Shown piece after piece: positions 18,906 to 29,640 of a stretch of DNA of 64,000 nucleotides. Position numbers and translations under genes: made by a program. The number at the start of each line of letters is the position of its first letter. The stretch's first letter is position 1. A model generated the notes under the pieces. It searched no databases and was not told the DNA's origin. It saw only the letters and a list, made by a program, of their open reading frames with translations. Source of the stretch: Carpediemonas membranifera. Lineage: Eukaryota > Fornicata. The stretch is taken from NCBI GenBank assembly GCA_019828565.1, contig JAHDYR010000007.1:930001-994000 (forward strand), given 5' to 3'.

Positions 18906-20570
18906 ATGGCACAAAAACGTTCCGCAATGCAACGCCGCCAAACATTTGGGCTGAGTTCGAGAGCTCGCACGCCTGGAAAGAGACGTACGACTCTTTCTGT
19001 GCCAAAATCGGCTGCGAAAGCGCCAAAGACGCCCTCGAGAACCCGTGGGGGCCCTGATGTCGGCGCCATCATCGAATGGCTTGCGTTTTCGGGGTTTAAG
19101 GAGGCTGTATCCGAAGATAGCCTTACAAAATTCATGCCTACGCTCTGCCGGGCCATCAAGCACGTTGCTCTTGAGCACATTGGTGTGCAGCTCGACAGTG
19201 TCGGTGATGGGGATAAGCGAAGCCTCGCGGAGTTTCGAAAGAACGCCAGCAAGGCCTTCGCCACAGCGATGGAGCTGGGGCTCAAAGAGGACATGAACTA
19301 CCTGAGCGAGTTCCCCCGGGCAGGGCAGGAGATGACCCACCTTCCTGTCGTGCTCAAAAGCTTGAACAACGCATGCCTCACGATGAACGCGCAAGTCGCG
19401 GAGCACCAAGAGAGGATCAGGGCGATGCCAGAGGGCACCGTCATGGATGGCGAGCAGGAGGGCCTGGGTGACGCCGCCCTCGCATGCGCGGGCCTCCCTG
19501 TTGACGACCCGAACTCGGAACGCCAGGTCTGCGCGATGCTTGGCCTCGAGGAGGCAGACCCTCACCGCCAGGAGGTGATCGAGGCCGAGTGCGAGGACAT
19601 CATCCGCGCTACCAACGAGCTCGTCGAGCAGACAGCCTCCAACGAGGCAGAGATCAAGATGCTCCGCGCAGAGCTGGACAAGCTTGCTTCATCTTCTCTG
19701 GCGCGCGTTGAAGCGCCCGAGACTCGGCTGGCAGCCCACAAGAAAGACCTCGAGGACGCAGAGAAGAAGCTGCGGCAGCAGGGCACGAGCGAGCTCGTCA
19801 AAGCCAGGGACATCCTCCAGGAGGGGCTTTCCACGATCAGAAGCCAGGTGGAGCAGGTCGAGGCGCAGTGCCGCCAGACTGAAGACGCCAAGCGGCAGAT
19901 CGTCGACTCCCTCAGGGACAACGTCCCCCCGCAGCTGGCCGGCACCGTCAGCCTGCTCGACGGGACGCTGGCCGAGGTTAAGGCGTGCCGCAAGACGCTT
20001 GTTGACTTTGACTCGAGCCTGAAAGCGGAGGCCGCGACCAAGGCGAAGACCAAGACCGAGCTGGAGCTTAAGGCCGAGAGTGTGAGGGCCGAGGCGGCTT
20101 CGATGACGTCAATGGAGGCAGCGCTGGACGAGGAGATCGAGAGCGTCACGCGAATGATTGAGCTGAAGCAGGATCAGAAGCGCAAGAACGACAAGCGCGA
20201 GGTCCAACGCATGCAGGAGGACATCAAGCGCCAAGAGGGCTTACAGAAGGAGGTCGATGCACTCAGCGCCGAGCTGGCCGACACCAAGATCGAGGCGGCT
20301 GAGCAGAAGGAGAAGCTGGAGTCAGAAGCGCGCGCGATGATTCGGACGATGACTGCCGAGGTCCAGGAAATGATGGAGGCCAGGAGATTCACGAATGAGA
20401 CCGTCCCCCGCATCCTACAGAAGGAGCTCGAGATGCAGAAGAGGATCCGGGAGACCGAAGAGGAGAATCTGCGGAAGGTACGTGTGCTGATGAAGGAGCT
20501 CGATCGCAGGAAGGAGCTGACCGAGAAGATCAGGGCCATCACCGCGCGGGTCAAGGGCCATCAGGGGTGA
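18906..20570 (+). CDS. Ndc80/HEC1-like kinetochore coiled-coil protein
   Basis: 554 residues from the ATG at 18906; the frame opens further upstream but is not protein-like there. A basic N-terminal tail (RRQTFGLSSRARTPGKRR) precedes a globular segment, IIEWLAFSGFKEAVSEDSL to HLPVVLKSLNNACLTMN (about residues 55-170), arranged like the Ndc80 calponin-homology domain. A long coiled coil (about 230-550) follows, rich in Glu/Lys/Ala heptads. Ndc80 attaches kinetochores to microtubules. Tail, CH-like head and coiled coil are the right order, but the head similarity is weak, so another coiled-coil protein is possible. Confidence 0.5.
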   Translation: MAQKRSAMQRRQTFGLSSRARTPGKRRTTLSVPKSAAKAPKTPSRTRGGPDVGAIIEWLAFSGFKEAVSEDSLTKFMPTLCRAIKHVALEHIGVQLDSVGDGDKRSLAEFRKNASKAFATAMELGLKEDMNYLSEFPRAGQEMTHLPVVLKSLNNACLTMNAQVAEHQERIRAMPEGTVMDGEQEGLGDAALACAGLPVDDPNSERQVCAMLGLEEADPHRQEVIEAECEDIIRATNELVEQTASNEAEIKMLRAELDKLASSSLARVEAPETRLAAHKKDLEDAEKKLRQQGTSELVKARDILQEGLSTIRSQVEQVEAQCRQTEDAKRQIVDSLRDNVPPQLAGTVSLLDGTLAEVKACRKTLVDFDSSLKAEAATKAKTKTELELKAESVRAEAASMTSMEAALDEEIESVTRMIELKQDQKRKNDKREVQRMQEDIKRQEGLQKEVDALSAELADTKIEAAEQKEKLESEARAMIRTMTAEVQEMMEARRFTNETVPRILQKELEMQKRIRETEEENLRKVRVLMKELDRRKELTEKIRAITARVKGHQG

Positions 20571-20901
20571 CGCGCCATGACTGTAGCATTTAGCATAAAT
20601 GATAGCTCTTCGCATCAAGCCTGTCGCTCACTCGACCATGCATTGTCGTTGGGCGGAAGATGATGGGTCCCCCATGTCTCCCCATGCCCTGTGGTTGCTT
20701 CAGCTGTACAAGCGCAGATGTGTGGTGCAGATTAGCGCAGAAGACTACCCGGATCCAAGGTTTAATCCCTGTTGTATCCTCGACGCCTGATGCGAACTCT
20801 GCTTGGGGTTGCCACCGGCTGGAGAGCCAAGAATGTATTGCTTGTTTGAAATGTTCAACTTTTTTTCTGTGAAAAAAAACAGAGCTTGCTAGACCAAGGA
20901 A
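20571..20901. other. Intergenic stretch before RPL21
   Basis: Contains CATAAATG (20594-20601) after the previous gene. An A-run of eight sits near 20873. No gene seen. Confidence 0.45.
20594..20601 (+). terminator. Candidate poly(A) element CATAAATG after the Ndc80-like gene
   Basis: The octamer begins 24 bases after the stop codon, the same distance as after DNAAF1. Confidence 0.4.
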
Positions 20902-21409
20902 ATGCCCCACTGCAACGGTTATAGGTTTGTTTTAGACATCAAAATTGTTATGTAGGCACGGTACGCGCTACATGTTCCGCCAGGGCTTCCGCCAGGCCGG
21001 TGTTCCCGCTCCCGCCCGCACTCTTGTGCCCTACCGCCTCGGCGACCACGTTGACATCAAGGCCAACGCCGCTGTGCACAAGTCTCTCCCCCACAAGTTC
21101 TACCACGGCAAGACCGGCGTCGTCTGGAACGTTTCCCCCCGCGCCATCGGTGTTGAGGTCAACAAGCGTGTTGGCGGCCGCATCATGAAGAAGCGCATCC
21201 ACGTCCGCGTTGAGCACATCAAGCTCTCCAACCTCAAGGCTGAGATCAAGGCCCGCGCCCGCCGCAACGACGAGCTCAAGGCTGAGGCCAAGAAGACTGG
21301 CGTCAAGGTCGAACTCAAGCGCATGCCCGGTGCTCCCCGCGAGGCCACCTACGTCAAGGGCACTGGCATCATCGACGTCGCTCCTCTTCCCCACATGCCC
21401 ACTTACTAA
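20902..21409 (+). CDS. RPL21: 60S ribosomal protein L21 (eL21)
   Basis: Component of the large ribosomal subunit. Exon 1 (20902-20924) encodes MPHCNGY and two bases of the next codon. The intron 20925-20955 (31 nt, GTTTGT...TATGTAG) is removed to give RHGTRYMFRQGFR, the conserved eL21 beginning. The rest follows the family: YRLGDHVDIKANAAVHKSLPH, FYHGKTGVVWNV, RAIGVEVNKRVGGRIMKKRI, VRVEHIKLS. The spliced product has 158 residues, as expected (about 160). Without splicing the conserved RRGTRYMF block has no ATG, so the intron is well supported. Codon use is strongly C-biased, as in a highly expressed gene. Confidence 0.94.
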
Positions 21410-21411
21410 GC

Positions 21412-21419
21412 CATAAATG
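21412..21419 (+). terminator. Candidate poly(A) element CATAAATG after RPL21
   Basis: CATAAATG lies 2 bases after the TAA of RPL21. Confidence 0.4.
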
Positions 21420-21593
21420 GGTGTAAATTTTGTGGATCTGTGGAACCTGGTGCAGAGATGGTGAAACAACGATTGATTGAGTGTCACCGAGTGTTTACGA
21501 GCTGTCTGCCACGGGTTTCGAGTCAAGCAACTGATGACACTGTGACAGGAGATCGTGACTGGACTTCTGAGTCACGATGGACACACAGTCGAG

Positions 21594-24552
21594 ATGGTGG
21601 AATCAATACCACGCCAACCGTATGTTTCCCACGCTCTATTAACACAGAACGTACGTTCATTAATCGAATATAACACAGTAGGACAACGATTAGCGCTGTT
21701 TTGTCGAAGGCCGTGACGAATCGTTCACGCATCCGTGTAGAACCAGAGAACGATGAAACCTGCGGTCTTCCAGAGCTAGTTAGGTTACTATTACACATAG
21801 GAAACGTCATGCCACAGGTTTTCTCCGTCACACTGACCGATCCAGCCGTCACGTTGGAATTGGACACAGCTTCAGAGACGAAGTACCGTTGCACTCCCCC
21901 GAACGCCAGAGTAGAGCTCATCCTCATGATCTGGCAGGCCATGACTAGCGCACCCAGGTCTTGCAAGGTCGGAGACTGTATTCGGGCGTTGGATTCGCGA
22001 GGGTCGAACTGCGCTGTCTTCTCCCCTGACGGCAGAGTCGTTGCCGCCTCATTCTTCGACAGAGCGGTAAGAATCCTGGACGCCACCACCGGACGGCTTA
22101 TACAAACGCTGGCGGGCCATACTGAGGCATGCTTCCGCCTCGCCTTCGCACCCGACGGCAGGACCCTTGTCACCGGATCACACGACAAAACCGCCAAGCT
22201 GTGGAATTTGGAGACGGGCAACTGCGTGCAGACCCTCGTCGGGCACACCGACACCGTCTGGAGCGTCGCATTCTCCCCCACGGGCCATGTGTTGGCCACT
22301 GGATCAGGGGACAAGACCGTACGCGTGTGGAACTCGTCGGACGGACGACTGGTGGCAACGCTGGACTGCACCAACAGCGTTAACGCCGTCAAGTTCTCCC
22401 ACGACGGCGCGATGCTGGCTGGGATGGAGGCTGGAGGCCAAGTGACACTGTGGGAGCTGGAATCACTCAGGCCCGTGCGCCAGATGAAGACCAGCGGCGG
22501 TATAGAAGTGTCATTCTCTCCTGACGGCAAGATGTTTTGCTGTACCGGCTCGTCTATGATCAGTTTTTATGAAACTGAATCCGGTCGTCTCCTCAGGGAG
22601 ACCGACGCCCACACGGGTAGCATATGGGGCCTGTCCCACACCCCCGACGGCAAGGTCGTCATCTCGAGCTCCAAGGACGGCACGATCAAGCTCTGGAACA
22701 CAGCCAGCGGGGCCCTGGCCCAGACGATCAGGGTCGACTCCGAGATCAGATACACCTCGATGGCACCTAACGCAGGGTCTTTCGTGGCTTCGGGCAAGTT
22801 CGGCATCAAGCTCTACAGCCTGCTCGCCGAACCGTCCGAGCAGTTTAAGGCAGCATTGAAAGCAGCTGTGGAACAACCGGTTGACTCAACAACCGTACTG
22901 ACCCTCGTGCCGGACAGCAGGACCGTGTGTGGGATCACCGAGCTGGCCCCCCTGCTGATGCATGTCGTGGCGTCCAGCGCACTCCCAGGGGGGATGAGTA
23001 TGGCGCTCACAGAGCTCGAGACGACGGTGACCATGGATGAAAGAGGCATGATCGTGACATCAGGGCCCGACCCAGAGGCGTTGGGCAGTCTAGTGGCCTC
23101 GTGGAACATGTTCTATCTCCAGGAAGCAGACAAGGACGCCCAGATCGCGGGGTGGGCGAAGAAGCTCGAGGACGAGCACCGCCAAGCCATGGCCGCGGTT
23201 ATGGCCGACAGAGACGCGGCCCTGGCCTCCATGGAGACGAAGCAGAAGGCGGAGCTGGACTCGGTGAAGGCCGAGCTCGTCAAGTTCTGTGCGGTACATA
23301 AGGTGTTCCCCAGCATCGTCCGCGCGATAGAGGTCAGTGGGCTCATCGCAGGCCACCCCCTACTCACAGCCACCCCGCCCAAGCGGCACAGCATCGTCGT
23401 CATGCCCTCGATCCCAGCGCTGTGGGCGAGGGTGACAGACGCCAAGGAGAACCACCCGGAGCGCCGCATACCAGAGTACGTGAAGGCCATCGCAGAGGCC
23501 AGCGATGCTGCGGCCGGGCTCAAGCGCTCGATCACCGCCTCCAAGGAGAACTTCTCCGCGGCGACGACCCTCGTCAACGCCGTGAATAGGTTCGAGCGGA
23601 CGCTTAGCGGTCAGCTGCCATCACTCCAGACGCTCAGAGAGATCCTGCACGCAGCCCTGGGCGAGGTGTCGAAAGCCCCCGGTGCCCTCAGAGCCGAGCT
23701 CCGCGCCATGTTCGCCAACCTCGAGACGATGCTGCGGCCCGACCTCCAGGCAGCCCTGACTTGGGCGATTGAGACTAGAGGGAGGTCGGTCGACACGTCG
23801 AGCGAGACCACACACTTGAACCGGCTCAAGGGCTTTGTCACGGAGGCGACCACTCATGTAGAGGCGTTCAGGAAGGCGGACGAGATCGTCAGCCAGTGTC
23901 GGGCGCTAGGCGACTACCAGCACCTCAAGAGCTCGATCGCCAACCTCGAAGAGACGGTGGAGTTCTTCAGTCGACCCCGTAAGAACGGCGCAGCCATGTT
24001 CAAGGAGGCGAAGGAGGACCTCGAGAAGTCCAAGGCCAAGCTCGCCAGGATGACCGAGATCCTCAACCAGAGGAACGCCCAGCTCATGGAACTCTGCCCG
24101 GAGCTGAAGACCATCACTGCACCTGCGACGAGTCTGTTCGCGGAACTCAGAAGTCTCGAGCTGGCCCACCTCATGGACCTGCCCGAGATGCGTACCGACC
24201 TGGTTTTCAGCGAGTTCAGTGTGGTGTCGACCGTTAGTGACACTAGGGCGCTGTGCCAGATTGTCAAGAGGAATGGGCGGTCATACTTCGCCAAGACATT
24301 CAAGCTCGACACGGAACAGCAGCGAAAGCTCTGCGACCGCGAGGCGGGCATCCTGTCGCGCATGTCGCACAGCCCCTCTGTGCCCAAGCTGCACTTCGTC
24401 CTCGTCAACCTCGCCAGCCAGACCTGCACGGTGATCATTGAGCACCTCGAACGCCACCTGCGCGACACGACAATCGACTCGCCGGACAGCCTGCGCAGAC
24501 TGCTCCACGGCCTGCTCACCGCGATCCACGACCTGCACAGCGCAGGCGTCTG

Positions 24553-24585
<33 letters not shown>

Positions 24586-26485
24586 GCGCGCTGGACTACC
24601 GGTCATTGTTGACTTCGAGACGGCCTCGAACATGGACGCCATGAATGCCACGGCCACGGGCACAAAGATAGGAACCCTTGCTTTCAGCGCACCCGAGGAG
24701 ATAACCGCTCGCAACTCGGGTAAGAAGCTGAGCCACCGCAAGGCCCAGGCCGCCGACGTCTACCACGCGGGCTTGACGATGCTCGGCGTCATGTCGAAGG
24801 ACTACGTCGCCTTCTCCCAGAAGCTGGTCGCCCTCGTCATGGGCGACCTCGGGAGCGCCTCGACCGAGGCAGCCGACAGTCTCTGCACCGCCCTGCTCGA
24901 CACCGTTGTCGTGCCGGAAGCAATGCGCGAGGTGCTCTCCGGCATGCTCGCCACCCACCCCGAGGCCCGCTGGTCCGTCCGCCGCGCCCTGGCCGACGTT
25001 CTCTTTGCCGCCTCACCCAACGAGCTGGACCCCGAGTTCGACCTCAACGCGGCAAGCAACCGCTTCTCCACAGCCCATGCCTTTGTTGCCGACATCGACC
25101 GAGCCCGCCTGCAGATGTTCAATGAAGACCCCGTCGACATCATCCTTCATGACAACATCGCCACCAGCGTCGCCAACATCGGGTCATGCGAGGAGGACCT
25201 GTTCGCCATCCCCGCGACCCTGTGGGGCGACGACTCCGCGGAGGCCCTGCCTGACCTGGTCGCCGAGCTGCCGCATGCCACGGTGGCCCAGGCGGTCGGC
25301 GACATGACATTCACCGTGCCCATCTTCCGCGAAGGCACGCTCGTCTTCACGCCCGACGCCCTCGACATGCCGCTCGACGACCTGCGCCCGGTCCTGCTGG
25401 GGCTCGGCCGCGTGCTGCAGCTCATGCTGCTCGACGGCATCAGGCTGTCCGCGGACATGGTCAGCGACGCCTGGTTTGTCGCGCTGACGGGCGGCCGCAT
25501 CAACCTTGGAGCGCTGATGCCCATCGTCGATAAGGCGCTGCAGACTTCTGTTGACCAGGCGAGTGTGGCGTGCCCGATCGACGGATTCAGCGGCGACCTC
25601 AAGGCATACGGCGACGAGATCCGGCGGCGGTTCTCCGATCGCATGCAGATCATCCGCAATGGCATGACGGCGAAGACGCAGTTCCGGGAGAAAGTCGCTG
25701 CGCTGACCCCCGCCCAGCTGCGGGCCCTGCTCGTGCGCCCCAACCCGCTCACGGTCGCCGCCGTGCTCGCCCCGCTGCGCTTCCCCAAGCGCGGCGAGGC
25801 CGTAGAGGGAGCCCTCCAGGTCGTGCTTGAGGACAACGAGGCGCGTCGCCGCTTCGCCTTCCACATGTTCGGCGGTCAGCTCCCCCAGCCCGACTCGATC
25901 GAAGTCATCCTCGACGACAACAACCGCGTGTACGCCGACTGTGCCGGCGGTGCCCACCTGCCCCGGGTGACGGACCCGGTTGAGCTGCGCCATATCGTGC
26001 TCGACTCGGCCCCCGCGGCAGCAGGCTCGGCGGCCGACTTCTACGTTATCCCGCGCCGGCGCCACGGCTACTCCCGCGCTGAGATCAAGACGCTGGTCGA
26101 GCAGAACGACATCCTGCAGACGTGCCGCCTGGTCACGCTCGGTAGAGGCGTCGCTGTGGACGTCCCCGTCATCCGCCGCTGCCCCACATGCGGCGAGCTG
26201 ACCTCGCGCGAGGGCGACCTGGACAGCTGCAAGATGTCGTACTGTCAGTGCGGCCAGGACTTCTGCCACAAGTGCCTGCTCTGCGTTTCTAACCAGGAAG
26301 AGCACATGGCCCACTTCGGCGGCCAGTGCGAGATGGCGCCGCGCCAGACAATCGACCTGCCCGAGGGCATTGCCAAGCAGCGCACCGTCACGTGCCCCCA
26401 CTGCCATCGGTCGGCCACGGTCAGCGCGAACCGGAGGCAGGTCACCTGCCGCTCTTGCGGCCGTGGGATCTTGGTGAGCCAGTAA
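21594..26485 (+). CDS. Giant WD40-kinase-HECT-like-RBR-like fusion protein
   Basis: 1611 residues after splicing. The ATG at 21594 begins MVESIPRQP; two 28-nt introns (21620-21647, GTATGT...AACACAG; 21651-21678, GTACGT...AACACAG) flank a 3-base exon AAC, or act as one 59-nt intron. Domains: about seven WD40 repeats (residues 110-395; VFSPDGRVVAAS, LAGHTEACFRLAFAPDG, TGSGDKTVRVWN); charged coiled coil (about 495-560 and 750-830); protein kinase (about 875-1050) with FAK lysine, HRDLKPENVM and VDFETAS, DFE replacing DFG; a region like the HECT N-lobe (about 1235-1330; LRPVLLGLGRVLQLMLLDGI); and a C-terminal Cys/His-rich IBR/RING2-like module (about 1505-1610; RRCPTCGELT, SYCQCGQDFCHKCLLC). This suggests a scaffold coupling phosphorylation to ubiquitin transfer, which is inference. 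I know no named family with this architecture. Confidence 0.8.
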
Positions 26486-26704
26486 CTAAAGCCGTCCCGG
26501 GTTGGCGACCTTTGATTGTTTATAGCCGTATAATTGCCTACATGGTGGTGTCCACTACATACATAAATATCTATGGAATCTCGAGATATGACTCGTGACA
26601 CAATCTCAGCATCGGCTAGCTTCAACTCGCGCAAGCAAGCCAGTCCCACAAGGAGTTTAAATCAAGCATTAATCCAGCTGGCTACTACTTTGCTGGCCAT
26701 ATCC

Positions 26705-27004
26705 TCAGCACCGGAGCCGGAGCTCGACGTCCTGGGCTCGGTCAGTGAGGAAGGCGGCGTTGGTGAGGAGGATGTCCAGCTCGGCGGTGTCGAAGTCCGC
26801 AATGATCTTGGAAGAGTGCTCTGTGACGAGTGTTGCGCTCGTTGCATCAAGTTCCCGCTCATTGTTGGCAATTGAGATGTCCTTGATCAAAGGGATGTTC
26901 TTCTCAATGTTTTCACCAACTCTGAAGAGTCCAACACTTGGTACCTCGTACATGCTCCTCAATCCTTCGTGGATCGCATTCAAACCGGTCTGAAAGCTCG
27001 CCAT
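26705..27004 (-). CDS. BORCS8: BORC complex subunit 8-like protein
   Basis: BORC recruits Arl8 to lysosomes and drives their movement toward the cell periphery. The 99-residue product matches BORCS8 in its core: LRSMYEVPSVGLFRVGENIE followed by KNIPLIKD, corresponding to the family pattern NEPSVALYRLQEHVRRSLP. A helical C-terminal half follows (ADFDTAELDILLTNAAFLTD). It is one of few reverse-strand genes in this part of the window, convergent with the giant kinase gene. Identification rests mainly on one 25-residue block. Confidence 0.68.
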   Translation of the reverse strand: MASFQTGLNAIHEGLRSMYEVPSVGLFRVGENIEKNIPLIKDISIANNERELDATSATLVTEHSSKIIADFDTAELDILLTNAAFLTDRAQDVELRLRC

Positions 27005-27289
27005 TGTCGATTCTCATTGGGCCTTGCAATTAACATAACCACATGTAATTTATGGTAGACCCCGCCGGAGGGGGTGCAGCCAACGGAGAAGCTAGGTGCT
27101 GGAGAGGGCCAGTTCAGCGGGAGGTTATCCTAGCGGCAGGATTCGCTCAGAGTGTGATGGCCCTTTTCCTTTCACAGAAATGGACAAACTGAAGCTTGAA
27201 GGGAATAGTCACACAACACAGTCGAAAACAGCGGTATTAGTCGCTGTGCAAGCTTCTAAGAATGGTACAGCTGAAAAGAAAAGAAAAGA

Positions 27290-27790
27290 ATGGCACAGAA
27301 CCATGCGACCAGGCAAAGGGAGTCGCTTTTGACACTTATTCGTCCTCATTCCTCCAAATTCTCCAAATTCACCAATACTTCTTCCAAATATCCATTGGAA
27401 CCTCCAACGGCCTCATTCACATCACAACTCTCATCAGCGAGCTGCCCGAGCCCTCGCCTGCCGCCACCAACAGCACCACCGACTTCATCGCCCTCTACAG
27501 ACTCTTGGTTGAGTGGCGCTACGACGTCCGCAAGCTCCCCACGACAATATGGGTGTCGCCCTCCGCCCCCTTCTCAAGGCCCTCAACCAGAACAAGGCGG
27601 GCGGGGAGATCGTGGCCGGCCATAAGGACGTCTGTATTAGGCGTTTGACCGGCTTCAGAATGAGAGAATCGCGCATATCATGAAGCACACCCCGACCCGT
27701 CGGGCGATGCAGGCTGTTCGTCGACTGCTGCCATTTGCAGCGAACAAGTGGCGTGCTACTGACCCTGTACAGGCTCTGATGGCAGGCTAG
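27290..27790 (+). CDS. Unresolved gene spread over three frames
   Basis: Protein-like stretches lie in consecutive frames: STTDFIALYRLLVEWRYDV (27479-27540), NMGVALRPLLKALNQNKAGG with VCIRRLTGF (27548-27650), and NERIAHIMKHTPTRRAMQAV, then NKWRAT to a TAG near 27790. The helical Leu/Trp spacing at the end faintly recalls the TFIIS N-terminal domain, but I do not claim it. Either short introns join these pieces or the gene is decayed; I found no consistent GT-AG solution. Confidence 0.35.
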
Positions 27791-27801
27791 AGCGGCTGAG
27801 A

Positions 27802-28533
27802 ATGGATGTGCAGATTAATGCACCAATATCGATGAGCAGCTTGGCTGAGAGATTGGCGCTTCGAGCTGCCAAGATACAGTCGGAGAAAGATGTTAATAAT
27901 CAAATAACATTCAAAACGTCCACTGATCAGCCATATTCTGCTCCAGCGGAGCCAGAACGGCCAGTTTTACCTCGTGTGACCGTTTCAGCCGCTCCAATGA
28001 CCCGTGCGACCCATAGTGAGAAGAAGCTTGTTGTCCCAAAGGCCAAAGCAGCAGCGCCGCCGAAACTGACCATCGGCAAGCGCCTCACCCCCAACACCCG
28101 CGACCGAGCCTTCCAGCTTGATGTCAAGAAGTCCGGTGTGAAGAGAACAGCGGCCGGAAAGACCTGGATGGATGAGAAACTTGCTGGCTGGTCAGATACG
28201 GAGCGTCGTCTGTTTGTCGGCAACCTCTTGGGCTCAGCGAAGGATGAGGATCTTGCCCACATGTTCAGGCACTATCCGAGCGTTACAAAAGTGCGCGTTG
28301 TGAACGATAAGACGAAGAAGTCCAACTACGGCTTCGTGTCGTTTGCTGACGAAGCAGACTATCTGAAGGCCTTTACGGAGATGAAGCACAGTCAGGAGTA
28401 CCCTTATATCATCATACAGCCGTCCAAATGGGCTGAGAGAAACGTTTCAGTCAGATCAAGGGCAGAGAAGCATGAGTTGGGACAGCTAAGGCACGACATC
28501 GAGCGCCACAGCGGTAAGAAGTTCGAGGGTTGA
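27802..28533 (+). CDS. RBM42: RBM42-like RNA-binding protein
   Basis: 243 residues. The N-terminal half is low-complexity and Ala/Pro/Lys-rich. The family-specific entry RTAAGKTWMDEKLAGWSDTE leads into an RRM (about residues 135-215) with RNP2 RRLFVGNLLG and RNP1 SNYGFVSFAD, and ends IIIQPSKWAERNV. This WxD...W...E lead-in and KxxWKERN exit are typical of RBM42, a protein tied to hnRNP K and splicing in animals. No intron seen. A CATAAATA element follows at 28576. Confidence 0.82.
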   Translation: MDVQINAPISMSSLAERLALRAAKIQSEKDVNNQITFKTSTDQPYSAPAEPERPVLPRVTVSAAPMTRATHSEKKLVVPKAKAAAPPKLTIGKRLTPNTRDRAFQLDVKKSGVKRTAAGKTWMDEKLAGWSDTERRLFVGNLLGSAKDEDLAHMFRHYPSVTKVRVVNDKTKKSNYGFVSFADEADYLKAFTEMKHSQEYPYIIIQPSKWAERNVSVRSRAEKHELGQLRHDIERHSGKKFEG

Positions 28534-28575
28534 CGCTGTTTCTCCAAGGCTCCATAATCTCCCAACCCACAACAG

Positions 28576-28583
28576 CATAAATA
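28576..28583 (+). terminator. Candidate poly(A) element CATAAATA after RBM42
   Basis: Variant of the CATAAATG octamer, 42 bases after the stop. Confidence 0.3.
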
Positions 28584-28677
28584 CTAGATTACATTCAGAT
28601 CTACTGAGACGACATGCTAAGGCTGGGTTAACCTTGCGCTGGCTGAAAGACCGCTTCAAGTTGCTCGCCTCAGTTCT

Positions 28678-28935
28678 TCAGTCGAGGCTCTGGGCGTCAG
28701 TAGATATCGTCTGAAGGTACGGCTTGCCCTTGTAGCTGAAGACGCGGCTATACCGCTTCTCGAACACCAGAATCATATCCGAGAGCTGCGCTGAGCCTGT
28801 TGAGTTCCTTCTGGAACTCCTGGTGCTGGCGGTCCTCCTCGAGCAAGCGGGTCGGCTTCGAGTTGAGCTTGATTGAAGGCGTGGTCGAGAACGTGTACGC
28901 AGATTATACAAAGCCCCCAAATCACGAAGGAACAA
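28678..28935 (-). CDS. Small reverse-strand coiled-coil gene with a frame break
   Basis: The reverse strand reads RLLEEDRQHQEFQKELNRLS in one frame, then LSDMILVFEKRYSRVFSYKG and KPYLQTISTDAQSLD to a stop in the next. Both halves are protein-like, and the break is near 28785. A one-base indel or a very small intron is needed. The 5' end is not defined and abuts the TPR gene on the other strand. It may be a small helical complex subunit; no family recognised. Confidence 0.4.
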   Translation of the reverse strand: MFLRDLGALYNLRTRSRPRLQSSSTRSRPACSRRTASTRSSRRNSTGSAQLSDMILVFEKRYSRVFSYKGKPYLQTISTDAQSLD

Positions 28936-29273
28936 TGGATCATGAGATTGAGCTTGCCAATGTCGAGGAATGGCTTGTATTGAAGTTTGGTATGGTTCCG
29001 AATACCTCTCTTGGGTGGTTCAGGGCCGGTGTCGGCTTCTATAACAAGAAGCGTTTCACTGACGCCATTGCGTGCTTTAGAAAGGCAATATCTCTTGACA
29101 AGAACAACTTTAATGCATACCAGATCCTTGCGCGTGCCTGCATCGCTACCAACCGGCGTGACGAAGCAATTTCTGCACTGAAAGAGGCAGTGAAGCTGAA
29201 CTCTCCTGCAGACTGGCAGCTGCTCGTTGAGCTCACAGAAGGCAGCGCTGCTCCTGAGACAGAACCATTATGA
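28935..29273 (+). CDS. Small TPR protein
   Basis: 112 residues from the ATG at 28935 (MDHEIELANVEEWLVLKFGM). Two to three tetratricopeptide repeats are visible: AGVGFYNKKRFTDAIACFRK followed by AISLDKNNFNAYQILARACI, then ATNRRDEAISALKEAVKLN. TPRs bind peptide partners; no specific family is evident. Coding-like sequence just upstream in the same frame could be an additional exon, but the ATG at 28935 gives a compact protein. Confidence 0.65.
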   Translation: MDHEIELANVEEWLVLKFGMVPNTSLGWFRAGVGFYNKKRFTDAIACFRKAISLDKNNFNAYQILARACIATNRRDEAISALKEAVKLNSPADWQLLVELTEGSAAPETEPL

Positions 29274-29327
29274 TATGAGCACCTGCGTTCATGACCGACT
29301 TATGATAAATCCGCAGACCACCGACAG

Positions 29328-29640
29328 TCAACGGAGGTCCTGTTGGATTCGCAGGATGTCTGGGACTGCGCATTTATCGTACAAACCGAGCTCGGCCACC
29401 CCAGCGAGGACCTTTGTGCCTTCTGCATTCTCGCAGCGCTGGCAAATCGTAGTAATCAGATAACGACGGAGCTCAGCAGAGAAATATGGTTTCTTCATGA
29501 GCGTCACACAGCGTGCATCCTTCTCAGAGGCCCGCATGGCTCCGTCGTCACTACCAAGGGCAGAGTGTGTCTGCTCCAGACGATCTTCCTCATGGGCTGG
29601 GCGGTGTGGGCAAGACGGTGGTGTTGAACGAACTCGACTG
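29328..29640 (-). CDS. Unknown reverse-strand gene, 5' end unresolved
   Basis: The reverse frame EEDRLEQTHSALGSDDGAMR leads to ARCVTLMKKPYFSAELRRYL, then TTICQRCENAEGTKVLAG, LYDKCAVPDILRIQQDLR and a stop at 29328. The last 70 residues look like a genuine protein and include CQRC and a later Cys. Upstream, 29550-29640 has another reverse frame (NTTVLPTPPS), suggesting an exon junction. No family recognised. Confidence 0.4.

Noticed and set aside
22570-26400. Long reverse-strand frames opposite the WD40-kinase gene (for example 25184-26407)
   Set aside because: GC-rich codon bias of the forward gene opens antisense frames; they lack domains and overlap conserved forward motifs.
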